From NCBI GenBank assembly GCA_015179125.1, contig WHVA01000171.1:62001-126000 (forward strand): a stretch of 64,000 nucleotides of DNA, written 5' to 3'. The notes beneath the pieces were generated by a model. It was given only the letters and a program-made list of their open reading frames with translations, searched no databases and had not been told where the DNA came from. Numbering within the stretch: position 1 is the first letter of the stretch; each line of letters starts with the position of its first letter. This document shows, piece by piece, positions 44,097 to 53,411 of this stretch. A program made the translations under genes and the position numbers. This DNA is from Gautieria morchelliformis. Its lineage: Eukaryota; Basidiomycota; Agaricomycetes; Gomphales; Gomphaceae.

Positions 44097-45475
44097 TAGT
44101 AGTGTCTACCCTTCTTCTTTTGACGTTTAATGTAGTCCTCTATGCATTGTGTTGTATCAAAATCTTCCTCCCTTACCCAAGTGGGAGCTTCATAGTTTTT
44201 CCATTGAACTAAGTATTCTCTCTTCTTTCCTTTTGTCTTATGATCCAGTATTTTGTTCACTTCATATGTATCTTCAATATCTTGATCAGATTCATCTGTA
44301 TCTGCACCTGCTAACAATCGTGCTTGATACTTAGACATTTTCTTTGCATCTTCTGTAATATCCTTTAGAGTTGAGATTCTCAGTGACTCAAAGTCGAGGG
44401 TATCAGTTGATGGATAGTCAAAATGGCTCTCCATCCATGACATATGATTAGGTTGTGCTTGGAGCTCTCCTAATTTAACAAACTGTTTGATATTAAGCAG
44501 CAAGCATGCTAATCTAAACTGCAAAGAGAATATCTTAGGATTTGATGTTTGGACAGGCTTCTGATTATATAACTTCTTAAATGTCATTCCTCACTCTCCA
44601 AAGAAGCTTTCTATCTTTGATCTGAAACTACCAAATCTTTCATTGTAGTGCTTCTCCATATCTGATAGTTCAGCATTCTTCTGCTTCCAAATTGGATGGC
44701 ATAAATTCATGTCTTTCAATCTACCTTGCTTTACTACTTGTTTCACAAATAGTGTATAGCCTCCATCAAGAGCCATACGATCTGCCTTATCCATCTTATC
44801 TCTTAAGTTCATTTCTGTGAACATTGCTCCATCAGAGTGGTTACATGGCAATGAATCAGAAACAAACAAATCCATCTCATGAAAATCAATAATTACTTGA
44901 GTTCTCATTCCAGAATTTCTTAGTTTATATGACCATTGTACTTTAGATGATCTTCCTATTTCTGTTCCTCTTGTGTCATGACCATCAAGGAATAAAGTTA
45001 TTGTGTTGAATAGTTCTTCCTTATTATTATCCTTTGCAGATAATATTCTAATTCTTATGTTGGAAAACATATGAGCCAACAAATCAATGACTTTGTCATT
45101 TAAGTCATTATTAAGGTCCTTTTCATGTCCAAAAAAACTCTGATGGATCACATGAAAAGTACTCCCAGGTATAAATATGTTCAGATCATTAAATGTACAA
45201 CCTTCTAGCAGATGATAGAGTATTAATAGTCCCTTCTCTACATTTCGATATGGACCTGGGTGGTGCTTGAATGGAAACAACACTACTAGGAAGAAGAACA
45301 CTGGTATTGGTCCAAGTTTCTCTAATACTCTTTTTTTGATGAGATCTATTTCAGAAACAGGTTTTAGTCCTGTTCGATTAAATTTAGTTGGCTTCAACAA
45401 AGGCCATTTTTCATCAAGAAACCCCCAATGTTCATTCATCAACATTTGATATTCTTCAAGGAGTGACTCATTCAT
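44096..45475 (-). pseudogene. DDE transposase (Harbinger-like) with C-terminal chromodomain, one in-frame TGA
   Basis: The frame is about 460 codons with one TGA at 44591-44593. The N-terminal part has a hydrophobic helix (GPIPVFFFLVVLFPFK) of uncertain role. The DDE core shows TLFLDGHDTRG (first Asp), DRMALDGGYTLF (second Asp) and FGSFRSKIESFFGE (Glu), the order seen in DDE_Tnp_4/Harbinger-type transposases. After the TGA the same frame continues through an acidic linker (LAGADTDESDQDIED). A chromodomain follows: TYEVNKILDHKTKGKKREYL, VQWKNYEAPTWVREEDF, CIEDYIKR. The aromatic-cage positions Tyr/Trp are present. Chromodomains are known in integrases of some gypsy elements but are unusual on this transposase type. 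It may direct insertion to methylated-histone chromatin. Confidence 0.75.
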
Positions 45476-45899
45476 TATAAAGGAAAGTTCTCAGCTACAA
45501 CTATGAGTTGGAAAAAAGAGTGTTGTATAGTTGAGTTCATTGATAAGATGATGACTTTATATATTTCGATTTTATATTGCATTCACTATTGAACTCTCTA
45601 AATAAAACCATAAACAACATAAAGGGAATATAGAATTTTACTGGAATTGTATTCTCACCTACTGGTCTAGATTACCTTCCACAGTAAGTGAAATGACATA
45701 TACACTAACAGATAGAGATAAATCAATCAAACCAAACTTTGTAGTTAGCAAGCACGATTATAATAACAGTCTTTGTGATGATATGTAATTTAAACAACAG
45801 TGCTAGCAACCACAAGGACCTAGTTGACAATTTAATTATAAAACCAGATTAGTGTCTAATATGAGTCAGTATTGAAAATTGATTCTGTGAAATTGTAAA
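45476..45899. promoter_or_regulatory. divergent promoter region of the long-TIR transposon
   Basis: This 424-bp AT-rich gap separates the minus-strand transposase frame from the plus-strand accessory gene and should hold both promoters. TATA-like ACTTTATATATT (about 45550) and TTTATATTGC (about 45570) lie on the transposase side. No other ORF fits here. Confidence 0.45.
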
Positions 45900-46592
45900 T
45901 TGGGTCTAGTAGCCATGGAAGCCCAGATTGTCAAGCTCTCTAAAAGAATTGACAGAATCATAGAATGGATCGAAGAAAAAGATGGGATAATATCAAATCT
46001 CAAACAGATATCTACGGAACAACGTAGAGAGATTATAGAATTAAGAGAGCAGAGCAAAAATAATAAGAATGTAGGATTGCGAATTAGAAAGATTGGTGGA
46101 TGTTTTATATTTTATGATTCACAAGATAATTGCTATAGTCTAGAGGATATGCATGTCTTTATAGATGAAAAACCTCGCAAGTTGTCTACAGTATACCGTA
46201 AAAAGGTAGACCTGGTATCATATGATATCATAGATGATCGAATAAATTTTATGACAAAACAACACCACAAACCAGAACCAATGGTTCATGCTCAAAAGGA
46301 ATCTCAGCTTACTCAAGAAGAAATAAGCGGTAGAAACATTAAATTTGATATCAATAGTATCACAGAAAATTGTAGGGTATATAATTCAGAAGATAATTAC
46401 TTTGAGTTAGCAGACATGGATGTATTTATAGATGGAGAAGAAATATCCCCTTTAACGCCACATGATGAAGAGGATGATCTAGTATCGTATGAGGTCAATG
46501 ATAATAATCAAATAAATTTGCTGACAGCAAAACCAGATAAATTGGATCGTGCTAGATATAGGCGGATGCTCACAACTTTTTATTACCTGTAG
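45900..46592 (+). CDS. accessory protein with coiled coil and duplicated ~65-aa domain, unknown function
   Basis: This uninterrupted 230-codon ORF starts at 45900; a second ATG at 45915 (MEAQIVKLSKRIDRI) may be the true start. Residues about 6-55 are a likely coiled coil (KRIDRIIEWIEEKDG, EIIELREQSK). Two similar units follow. The first (about 60-125) has CFIFYDSQDNCYSLEDMHVF, DLVSYDI and INFMT. The second (about 148-215) has CRVYNSEDNYFELADMDVF, DLVSYEV and INLLT. The C-terminal codons lie in the right terminal repeat. I recognise no family. It lies divergent to the transposase, inside the element, which suggests a role in transposition such as a DNA- or transposase-binding partner. Confidence 0.75.
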   Translation: MGLVAMEAQIVKLSKRIDRIIEWIEEKDGIISNLKQISTEQRREIIELREQSKNNKNVGLRIRKIGGCFIFYDSQDNCYSLEDMHVFIDEKPRKLSTVYRKKVDLVSYDIIDDRINFMTKQHHKPEPMVHAQKESQLTQEEISGRNIKFDINSITENCRVYNSEDNYFELADMDVFIDGEEISPLTPHDEEDDLVSYEVNDNNQINLLTAKPDKLDRARYRRMLTTFYYL

Positions 46593-47117
46593 CTTCACCC
46601 ATTTTATTCTCAAATTATAGAAAAGGAGAGGACGAAAGTATATGCCAATCTTATTGTTGGGCTATAAATAATTTTGATTTTGTCCCTCCCCGAGCAGCGG
46701 CTCCACCGACGAGAACACCGATGCCAATTTTTACGTCTCTTCTTATTTTTTCTACCCCACTTTTAATATACACTATATCATTATAACTATTCATATATAT
46801 TACAAATATCTACACAACTACTATTACTCCATATGCTAGTCTAATACTCTCTCGTTATAACTAGTCATACTAATACTCCTACTCATATCTGTTACAAGTA
46901 TCTCTCCAAGTATCTGTTACTCTATCTTGTAGTCTAATACTCTCTCATATGTATATATATCTTCAAGATGTTTAAATATATACAGAATCATCTAATAACA
47001 TCTATTATTCTCCTTATAAATACTACTATATATTCCTATATGTTGTTATTAATACTCTTATAGTATATATTATATACTCATATATGCTGTATTACATAAC
47101 CATTATGAATATCCTCC
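46561..47117 (-). repeat. right terminal inverted repeat
   Basis: This is the inverted partner of 36663-37218, ending CCATTATGAATATCCTCC. The last 11 codons of the accessory gene fall inside it. The next base starts gypsy 1 sequence. Confidence 0.9.
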
Positions 47118-49512
47118 TATTGCTCTGTCCATCTCTCCTCTTCCGCTCTGGGTGCTTGGGTATGCTTGCACGACCTGGCCTTCTGCATATGGGACGTATT
47201 GCCTCATCCATCTCACATGGACTGTTCCTTCGACTTCCGTTCCATCCAGTCTTGCCACTCTGTATGAGTTCACGATGCGTTCGATGACCATCCTGGGTGG
47301 GGACCATCTCAGTAGTAGTTTGTTCCTCATGTCATAGTTGCCCTCCCTTCTCGAGATGTACACCTGTATGATTTCTCCTGGCTTGAACTCTACTGGATGT
47401 ACCTTGTCATCGTATGCTGCTTTCCTCCTCGCCGCTTCCTCCATCATACATGCGTGTCCCTGCGATCTCATGGTGTCTGTGAGAGTGAGATGGTGTTCAA
47501 CGTCTGTCCCTGTCGTCTCTGTCAGGCTGTCCTTGTTGGTGTTGTGTCTGGCTCCTCCCCCATAGCAGTTCTCTGGGCCTCAGTGTCCACACTGGTATGA
47601 TGCGGTCGTTTATGGTCCTGATGGCTTCGTACAGGTGGTCAGGCAAGTCGTTTGGTGTCCTGTCTGGGTCTGCGTCGTTGGCGTCCACGTCGTCTATGTC
47701 CGGTGCACATAGCCTTCTGAGTCAGCCCAGTAGTATCTTGTTAGTGTTCTTGACAAGTCCATTCATCCAAGGTGCATACACTGGTGTCATGATCTGGCAT
47801 ATCCCATGGGTGTCACAGTACGTCCTTACTTCCTCATTTCTGAAGTGGGACCCTCTTTCTGCCATGAACGTCATTGGCATGTCGTAGTTCAACCTTAGGT
47901 TGTTGACTCCTTCAACTGTCGTGCAGCCTGTCCCTGTCGATTTTAGTTGCATTCCCAAATGAAAATAGAGAACGTATCGATCAAGAGGAGTACTGTCTTG
48001 AATCCTCCTCTTCCTTTGGGTAATCACAGGTAATCCCTGCAAATCAGGTTGAAGGGTCGTCTCCTTTTAATGGGTTGTAAGAGCACATTCAGGTGTTGGG
48101 GGCCAAAGTTCTTGCATCGGGGGCATTTTGTCACTGTGCGTCTGGTGTCTTCATCCATCTTTGGCCAGAAGTACTTGTCTCTTAGCTTCAGCTTTGTTAG
48201 CTCCTTGCAAAGTGCCTTTTCTCCTCGTGGGTGCATGTTGCCAGCTGGGGTCCTTCTGCCCTTGGGATGCACTCTACCTTCGCTTACCTCTCTCTATGTT
48301 TGAGGTTGATCCTCCAGAGCTTCCCTTCCTCGATCATGAACTCCTCTGTCTGATGTGCCTTTTTCCTGTCATCCCTTGCGTGTTGTCAGGTCATCAGGGA
48401 CTCGATGATCGTCGATAGCCATTCATCTCCTGCAAAGCAGGTTTTCAGCTTTGTGTGTCCATTCTCCTCAATCATCGCTTGTATGTTGTTGATGATCCCT
48501 TTCCTCGCTTCCCATCCTGGTAGTACTGCCCATGTGTCTCCTTTGTCACCCTGTCTCGTTCTTGCCTTCCATTTCCTGCTTAGCCCATCTGCTACCGGGT
48601 TCTCCTTCCCTGGCTGGTGTCTGATGTCGACGATGTTCCTGGCTATGATGGATTCTTCCCACCTTGCGTGGGTGGAGCTCTGGCCGTCTTTGCTGATGAC
48701 ATCTCTCAGGGCTCGGCAGTCCGTTTCGATCTCAATCGGTGCCTCGTGTATGTAGTCGTCGAACTTGTCCAATGTGAATTTCAAAGCGGCGAATTCGAGG
48801 AGGAAGGGTTTGTACCTCTCCTCACTTTGTGACATGCACTTTGAACAATAGGCTATCAGGTGCCAGTGGCTCTTCAGCATGCCTTTGCTGTCCTTCATTT
48901 AGAAGTTTGGGCTGAGCATGCCTCCAAATCCGATCTTAGAGCCATCCGTCGTGATCCTAAATGGTCTCTCCTCGTATACTGGTGTCTTCAGCAAGGGCTC
49001 TGCTGTCAGCATTCTCTTCAGCTTCAGGAAAGCGTCTCGTTGGGGTTGGAGCCACTTATCCTTCAGCAAGCTCATTTGCAGTGCTCTCTTGAAAGCTCCT
49101 TTCTTCGCTTTCCAACCTGGTTTGGGTGATTCCAGTTTCACCTCTCTCATCAGTCAGTCGGGGGGGCTGCTATCACTGTGTAGTTTGGGATCATTGGTCT
49201 GAAGAATCCCGTCATTCCCAGGAACCCCATTAGGTCTAAGGTATTCTCGGGCTCTGGCCAGTCGATCACGGCCGCTACCTTGTACCAGTTCAGTGTTATG
49301 TCGCGCGGTGTGATGGTGACCCTTGTGAAGACTGCTTCTGTCTGGAACAGCCTGCATATCGCTGGTGCCAGGGATAACCGTCTCTCCCTGCATCTGGTGA
49401 AGAACTTTCGGATTTTAGCTAGTTTCCTGTCGAAGTCATCATCTGCAATGGAGATGTCGTCCATCCAGGTCACTAACTCGTTGCCGATCATGTTGTCCAG
49501 GTGTATGGAAAC
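47118..49512 (-). pseudogene. gypsy 1 pol: RT end, RNase H, integrase
   Basis: On the minus strand: TWMDDISIADDDFDRKL (the catalytic xMDD box of RT), then the thumb with WPEPENTLDLMGFLGMTGFF. RNase H has FRITTDGSKIGFGG, RYKPFLLEFAALKFTLDKF and IEIETDCRALRDV, and a NPVADGLSRKW end. The integrase zinc-binding domain reads KELTKLKLRDKYFWPKM and CPRCKNFG. In the core, RGSHFRNEEVRTYC replaces the second Asp by Arg-Gly context, and NGLVKNTNKIL has Lys in place of the catalytic Glu. The C-terminal region has KLLLRWSPPRMVIERIVNSY. Several frameshifts separate these parts. The 5' half (gag, protease, RT palm) is missing. Confidence 0.85.
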
Positions 49513-50747
49513 CGCTGTTCAACCAGCACACTACATGGTCTCGGCTCTAGCTGTTCAACCAGCTCTCAAATGTCTCTTTATTGTAAATTTGTAGTCTGCA
49601 TCAAAGGCCTTTAAAAACAACCAATTATCGCCCATAAAAAATGTCTACTGTCCTCATAAGGCCTATTCAAACATCCCTCTAATTATCTTTTACCTATTTT
49701 TCCGAGGCTGTCTCCACTCAAACTCACTTATTTCTGTGCAGCAGAGTTGTGGATACACATGTCCCCACAGCTCTGTTTCGGACTTCCAATTTCAAACTCC
49801 GACCAGACACTCGCGTCACTCGCGGCTTGTGCACCTGCGGTCACCCACAAATCCGGTCAGGTGGCTCCTTCAGACTCAGCCTCTGAGTTTGAAAAGCCTA
49901 GTCATTTGCTTGTACAGCCTCAATGACTCAACTGACTCATGCACACCTTGGTGAGTCACATGCTCATGACTCACCCAAGCTGTCATGAATCACATGGGCC
50001 CAATTAATGACTCATTCCTGACAAATCAAGCCCTGATTGGTGGAAAACCTAGTGGAGTCAGCAGTAGGAGTCATTTCTAGTCACTGTGAGTCATTATGAG
50101 TCAGACAGAACCTTCCTACACATTCCGAAAACTTCTTTGTGACTCATTCCCCCATTCCATTAATAGATAGAAGGTCCTACCGCTTAGTTAAGCCCCTGTA
50201 CAATACGATATAAAAGGAGGCCCTTTTTGCCTGCCTTTCATCAGCCAATCTACCCATCTTCTATCCTACACGTGACCTCATGTGACTTGCATCTTACTAA
50301 GCTCCTAATCCCAGCTAGGGTTATTCACTTACTTTAGTGCCTAATTCCTTGTTAAGTAGTTACTTTACTGCTTAGCCACTTGGACTACTCCTCCGGGTGT
50401 AATTCTACAGAGTGAGTCTGTCAATTGAAAGTCTTGCCATTCGCACTCCAATACCCGAGACGATCTAGTCAGTTGATTTTCCTGATTAGAGACTTTCACA
50501 AGTCGCTTTGTTCACACAACTCGTCCCTCGTTTTATTGCTGTGCGCTGGTAGATTATCAGGGCAGTCCATTTATAAACTCGCCTGCTAAGTACATTCCTT
50601 TATATTTTGGAACACGCTTGGACCCCAATAGTGTCCTTGAACCTACAGTCTTTTAGTTTATTGTTCAGTGCTGCTAAGAAACGCATTGCCTTCCATCCGT
50701 ATTAACTTGGACTAGTTCTTATGTGGATTGCAACCAAGGTACAAATA
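49513..50747 (+). promoter_or_regulatory. LTR-like promoter region with eight TGA(C/G)TCA sites
   Basis: No ORF is present. Exact TGA(C/G)TCA heptamers occur at 49924, 49933, 49952, 49967, 50008, 50087, 50097 and 50140, and two near-matches (GGAGTCA) at about 50054 and 50068. A TATA-like GATATAAAAGG lies at about 50209, about 65 bp after the last site. The order sites-TATA-leader fits a plus-strand LTR promoter driven by a Gcn4/AP-1-type bZIP factor. TGTTCAACCAG at about 49514 may be one LTR end; the other end is unclear. Confidence 0.55.
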
Positions 50748-51491
50748 TTAAATTATTTCCGGAGTTGTGCTGCAGCATTGTTTAATATTCTTTGAGTCTC
50801 GTAAATGACACGTTCTGATAGATTGAAGTGTTAGCAATAACACCAAAGTCTTGAAGGGTTCCAAAACAGTAGGGATGTCCTTCAGCAGCAACATGAGCAT
50901 GTCATATTGTGTTAAGAGGTCTAGTAGCGTCTGCGCATCATCTAAGTTAGCAGCTGTAAACAGATGCACATTGCACTCCTCATCCCATAGCAGATGGTGG
51001 CAGTTGAAGTCACCCATCCACAGCATGTTTGACGGGTTGATGATTCTTGCACCTTGTCTATCCTTCTGAATTGTGCTGTGTATTGCCTGTAAGCTTTGCA
51101 AGTGTTCACAATCATTGTATACATTGAATAAATCATTGTATACATTGAATATTGTAATGTTGCTGGCATTGGTTTGAATCACTGTCGCCACCACGTCTTG
51201 CAATGGCACATCAATCTGCTGCCATGTGCTTGAGAGCAGTCTTTGGTTAATAAAAGTGGTCGCACAGGTTTTCTTGGGCTGTCCCTGTGCATAGTGGGGG
51301 TTAGTGTACCATCTGTGGTTGGCACGTGTGTTGCCTAAAAAATTGAAGTACGGTCCCTGTAAAAGAATAATATCATAAGCATTGGGGTCTGTGGAGTTGA
51401 TTAGGTCTTGTTGGGCTATGTTGGATTTGTTGAGGTTTTGCTGCCATATCTTCAATGCTGTGAGGCTGCTGTGCAGTGTCATATTATTCAT
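50748..51491 (-). pseudogene. LINE family 2 ORF2, endonuclease domain
   Basis: The frame reads LKIWQQNLNKSNIAQQDLIN and AYDIILLQGPYFNFLGN, where the usual catalytic Glu of the QEP motif is Gly. It continues with TTFINQRL, IFNVYND and MLWMGDFNCHHLLWDEE (the GDFNxH motif). A 21-bp tandem duplication at 51111-51150 adds the residues LFNVYND a second time. The frame is open for 247 residues and stops soon after the endonuclease core breaks down. With the Glu change and the truncation it is inactive. Confidence 0.8.
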
Positions 51492-51548
51492 TTAGATGGG
51501 GGCAGGGAGAGGGGGGTAATGTTCTGTTGTTGGGGTTTGTACCAAGGC

Positions 51549-53304
51549 CTAAGTCTTCAAGTGAGAGTTGGCGTGCTGATGAAGGTGTGCTCCTTGCGTG
51601 ACCCCCACAGGTGACAGACCGTTCTCTCTGCAGGCATGGGGGGGCCCTCCTCGCGGATGGTTCCAGTATGATGGGTGGCGTTCTGGGCAATTCATTTGGG
51701 TGCTGGGTGCCGGACGGAATCGAGGGCACAATGTCAGGGTCAGGTGATCGTGCTTGGGCTCTTGCATCATGGGGACCATTTCCCAAGACTGCGGGTCCTT
51801 ACTAGCTGGGAAGTAGCACATGTTGGTTTAGGGATACTTCACCTGGATCCTTCGGGTGTGCTCTTTGAACTTGGGGCATCCACGGTCCCAGGAGGCATGC
51901 CCCACGTCGTCACAGTTGGTGCACCTATAAATCCTGGGGTCAGTTACTCTACATTCCATCGTTCCGTGACCTGCGTTTCCGCAGGTGCCGCATGTGTCGA
52001 CTAGTTGGGGGCACTGCGCCACAATGTGGGTGACTCCCAGCTTCTGGCACTTGAGACACCTCCTGGCTTCCTGGAGCATTTTCCTTACTGCCATTCTGGT
52101 GCTAGCACTCAGTAATCCACATCTTATTAGCGTGTTTGCCGCCATGCGGTTGCGCAGTTGTATGACCATGTGCGCTGTGGATTGGGTGGGCGTGCGCCCG
52201 GTGGCTTGATCCAGTGCGCAGACACTATATCTCCCTTCTCTAGACTGTTGCCAGTTTCGACGTTAGTGAGTTCATCTTGAGATTCGGGGTTGAACCTTAT
52301 CGGCACAAATTCAGCGATTACTGAATAATTGCTGGGCTTGATGACTGATGTGCTGCTGAACTTGGTTAAGAAGTCGGTGGCGATCTGTTGTGCTTGTAGG
52401 AGTTCCGCTGACTTTTCCGTTTGGAGCTCTAGAAAGAATGCGCTGCTCAGGAGCCTCTGCCCACCACTCTTGGTTTCTCTCGGTCATCGCTCCAGCTCAT
52501 TTCCTCAACTGCCTGGTTAACCTTTTCTAGGTTGTCCGGCTCGGATAGCCTCGTGATGTCATGTTCCGGGGCTTCGGGCGCTTTGTCGACCAGGATTTGT
52601 CGGGCCGTAGGTCGCATGTAGCCAGGGTGCTTGACTGGAGACTAACTGGTGCTGTCGCGCATTCTGCCAACGCTGCCGCATATGTTGGGTATCGCACTGT
52701 CCGGTTGACTGGCGTTTGATCTGCGTCCTGTTCCGGTGGGGCCGGCACCTGCGCTGTGACCGCTTCAACTATCCGCTGCGCCGTGCCATCGCTCTCCTGT
52801 CTCAATTCTTCAATGGTACTGCTAGACTGTTAGTAGAATATCTGTTGCTAGCTCGATTCTTTGGAGTGTGGGAGCGAGCACGTCGTTCACCCCACTCAGG
52901 CGTTCTTTGACTACTGTTGCTACTTCAGCGATTGTTGTTCTGTCGGTAGATCTACTATGAGCGTGGCGACCGCCCTAATAATACCTTCTTCTGTTGGTTT
53001 CGGGATTGATGTCTGAGCTTCCACAAGATGTAGGAGCACCGTGGACAGGTTGTAGAAAGTCATGGTTTGCCGCTCCGGGAGAAGGCACTTGTTGAGTAGA
53101 AACTGGTGGGCTTCCTCGGGGGATCGTGCCGTGTCGATTTGGGGATTGGACCCCTCGTTCCTGTTCGTGGCTTGTGACCTTAAGCTGTGTCCGTGACTGC
53201 CTGGGTGTTGCGCTGGGGTGGTGTTTCTTGGCCGTTCCTGCAACCGCTGGGGTCGGCATTGCGCTATTTGGTGGATGGTGGGAATGGCCGCTGGGTTCAG
53301 TCAC
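51549..53304 (-). pseudogene. LINE family 2 ORF1 (gag-like, three zinc knuckles)
   Basis: The start at 53304 gives a Pro/Ser/His-rich N-terminus (MTEPSGHSHHPPNSAMPTP). A frame change leads to a helical region and to NRTVRYPTYAAALAECA, the usual gag motif. After further frameshifts the C-terminal frame (52169-51828) has RCLKCQKLGVTHIVAQC, CGTCGNAGHGTMEC and CTNCDDVGHASWDRGC, three CCHC-type knuckles. A Pro-rich tail extends to about 51549. It should bind element RNA. Several frameshifts make it non-functional. Confidence 0.8.
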
Positions 53305-53411
53305 GCTATTCTGAGGGCTGGGAAAGGGGGGGTTTTGGTGGTTTTGGGTTTGTGGGAGCGTGGGAAAGTTGTTTGTTGTTGTGGTACCGGATCAAGAAGA
53401 GTCGGGATTAG

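Larger units (their letters stand above)
36663..47117. mobile_element. 10.5-kb DNA transposon with ~556-bp TIRs, chromodomain-DDE transposase
   Basis: The terminal inverted repeats (36663-37218 and 46561-47117) start GGAGGATATTCATAATGG and match along their length with a few differences. The right half carries the transposase-chromodomain frame (44096-45475, minus) and a divergent accessory gene (45900-46592, plus). Gypsy 2, an LTR, copia 3 and a 565-bp MITE occupy 37219-44096 and are probably later insertions. The element lies inside gypsy 1. The flanking triplets are AAA and TAT, so no target duplication is visible. Confidence 0.75.
50748..53411 (-). mobile_element. LINE family 2, 5' part (ORF1 and endonuclease)
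   Basis: On the minus strand, ORF1 starts near 53304 and ORF2 near 51491. The sequence ends at 50748 inside the endonuclease domain, so RT and RNase H are missing. Its 5' side adjoins repeat S copy 2 at 53412. No poly-A end is present. The ORF1 and ORF2 sequences differ clearly from those of L1c. Confidence 0.75.

Noticed and set aside
36663..47117. Maverick/Polinton-type giant transposon
   Set aside because: Long TIRs are shared with that group, but there is no DNA polymerase B, packaging ATPase, protease or capsid gene; the integrase-like protein is a DDE_Tnp_4 type.
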